Source: an uncultured delta proteobacterium | GTDB taxonomy: Bacteria; RBG-13-61-14; DRUE01 | Direction of reading: 5' to 3' | Assembly (NCBI GenBank): GCA_903930515.1 | Contig: CAIYYW010000186.1 | Span: forward strand, 1 to 5,262 | DNA length: 5,262 nucleotides | In this document: one piece after another, positions 5,244 to 5,262 of the stretch | Layout of the letters: each line of letters starts with the position of its first letter | How positions within the stretch are numbered: the stretch's first letter is position 1 | Translations under genes and position numbers: made by a program | The notes under the pieces: model-generated | What the model saw: only the letters and a program-made list of their open reading frames with translations | Told to the model about the DNA's origin: nothing | Database searches by the model: none

Positions 5244-5262
5244 GCTGGAATTAAAGCAAGAC

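Larger units (their letters stand above)
4765..5262. other. Gene-free, repeat-rich 498-bp stretch upstream of the tpr-bamB operon
   Basis: No convincing coding region is present. From left to right it holds the tpr ribosome binding site, a structured leader with a hairpin between direct repeats, the operon promoter, a 13-bp-stem palindrome, an inverted pair of related hairpins and a GC-rich hairpin cluster at the right edge. No tRNA or rRNA fold was seen. The density of palindromes suggests dispersed REP/MITE-type repeats. Confidence 0.7.

Noticed and set aside
4795-5250. Minus-strand frame open for about 150 codons across the gene-free stretch
   Set aside because: It has no good start codon or RBS near its beginning, runs straight through palindromes and the operon promoter, and its translation is rich in Arg, Gly and Pro without domain-like patterns. 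Another minus frame is open over much of the same part, as expected for GC-rich repeats.
1-5262. CRISPR array, tRNA or rRNA genes, phage or toxin-antitoxin module
   Set aside because: No regularly spaced repeat of three or more units, no cloverleaf with a TTC loop, and no matching protein families were seen.

Overview
This 5.3-kb window is ordinary bacterial chromosome from a Gram-negative (diderm) organism of about 50-55% GC. The diderm assignment rests on a BamB-like outer-membrane assembly propeller and a YfgM-like TPR membrane protein encoded together. The mix of an N-terminally dockerin-like secreted protein, a B12-type radical SAM protein and this tpr-bamB pair would suit a deltaproteobacterial lineage or an uncultivated phylum such as Omnitrophota. 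That placement is inference, since no marker gene is present.

Layout. Positions 1-517 (minus) hold the 5' part of a secreted protein gene cut by the left edge; it has a signal peptide followed at once by two calcium-loop (dockerin/EF-hand-like) motifs. A 151-bp divergent intergenic region separates it from a plus-strand pair: a B12-binding-domain radical SAM protein (669-2162) and, 3 bp after its stop, a class I SAM-dependent methyltransferase that appears to use a TTG start (2166-2798). A 122-bp convergent intergenic region with a hairpin and a direct repeat follows. Then comes a minus-strand operon, read from right to left: a membrane-anchored TPR protein (4764-3997) overlapping by ATGA a BamB-like propeller (4000-2921). 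Positions 4765-5262 contain no credible gene. They hold an extended -10 promoter for the operon, a structured leader and several palindromes, including what looks like a pair of inverted REP/MITE-like units.

How the genes work together. The TPR-BamB pair mirrors the yfgM-bamB order of proteobacteria, so it is probably an envelope-biogenesis operon (Sec translocon exit and beta-barrel assembly). The two plus-strand genes probably modify one common small molecule or lipid, but the substrate cannot be read from sequence. The left-edge gene is independent.

I found no clearly new system. The points most worth checking are the N-terminal dockerin-like pair, the non-lipoprotein BamB with an altered BamA-contact motif, and the repeat-rich leader and upstream region of the operon.
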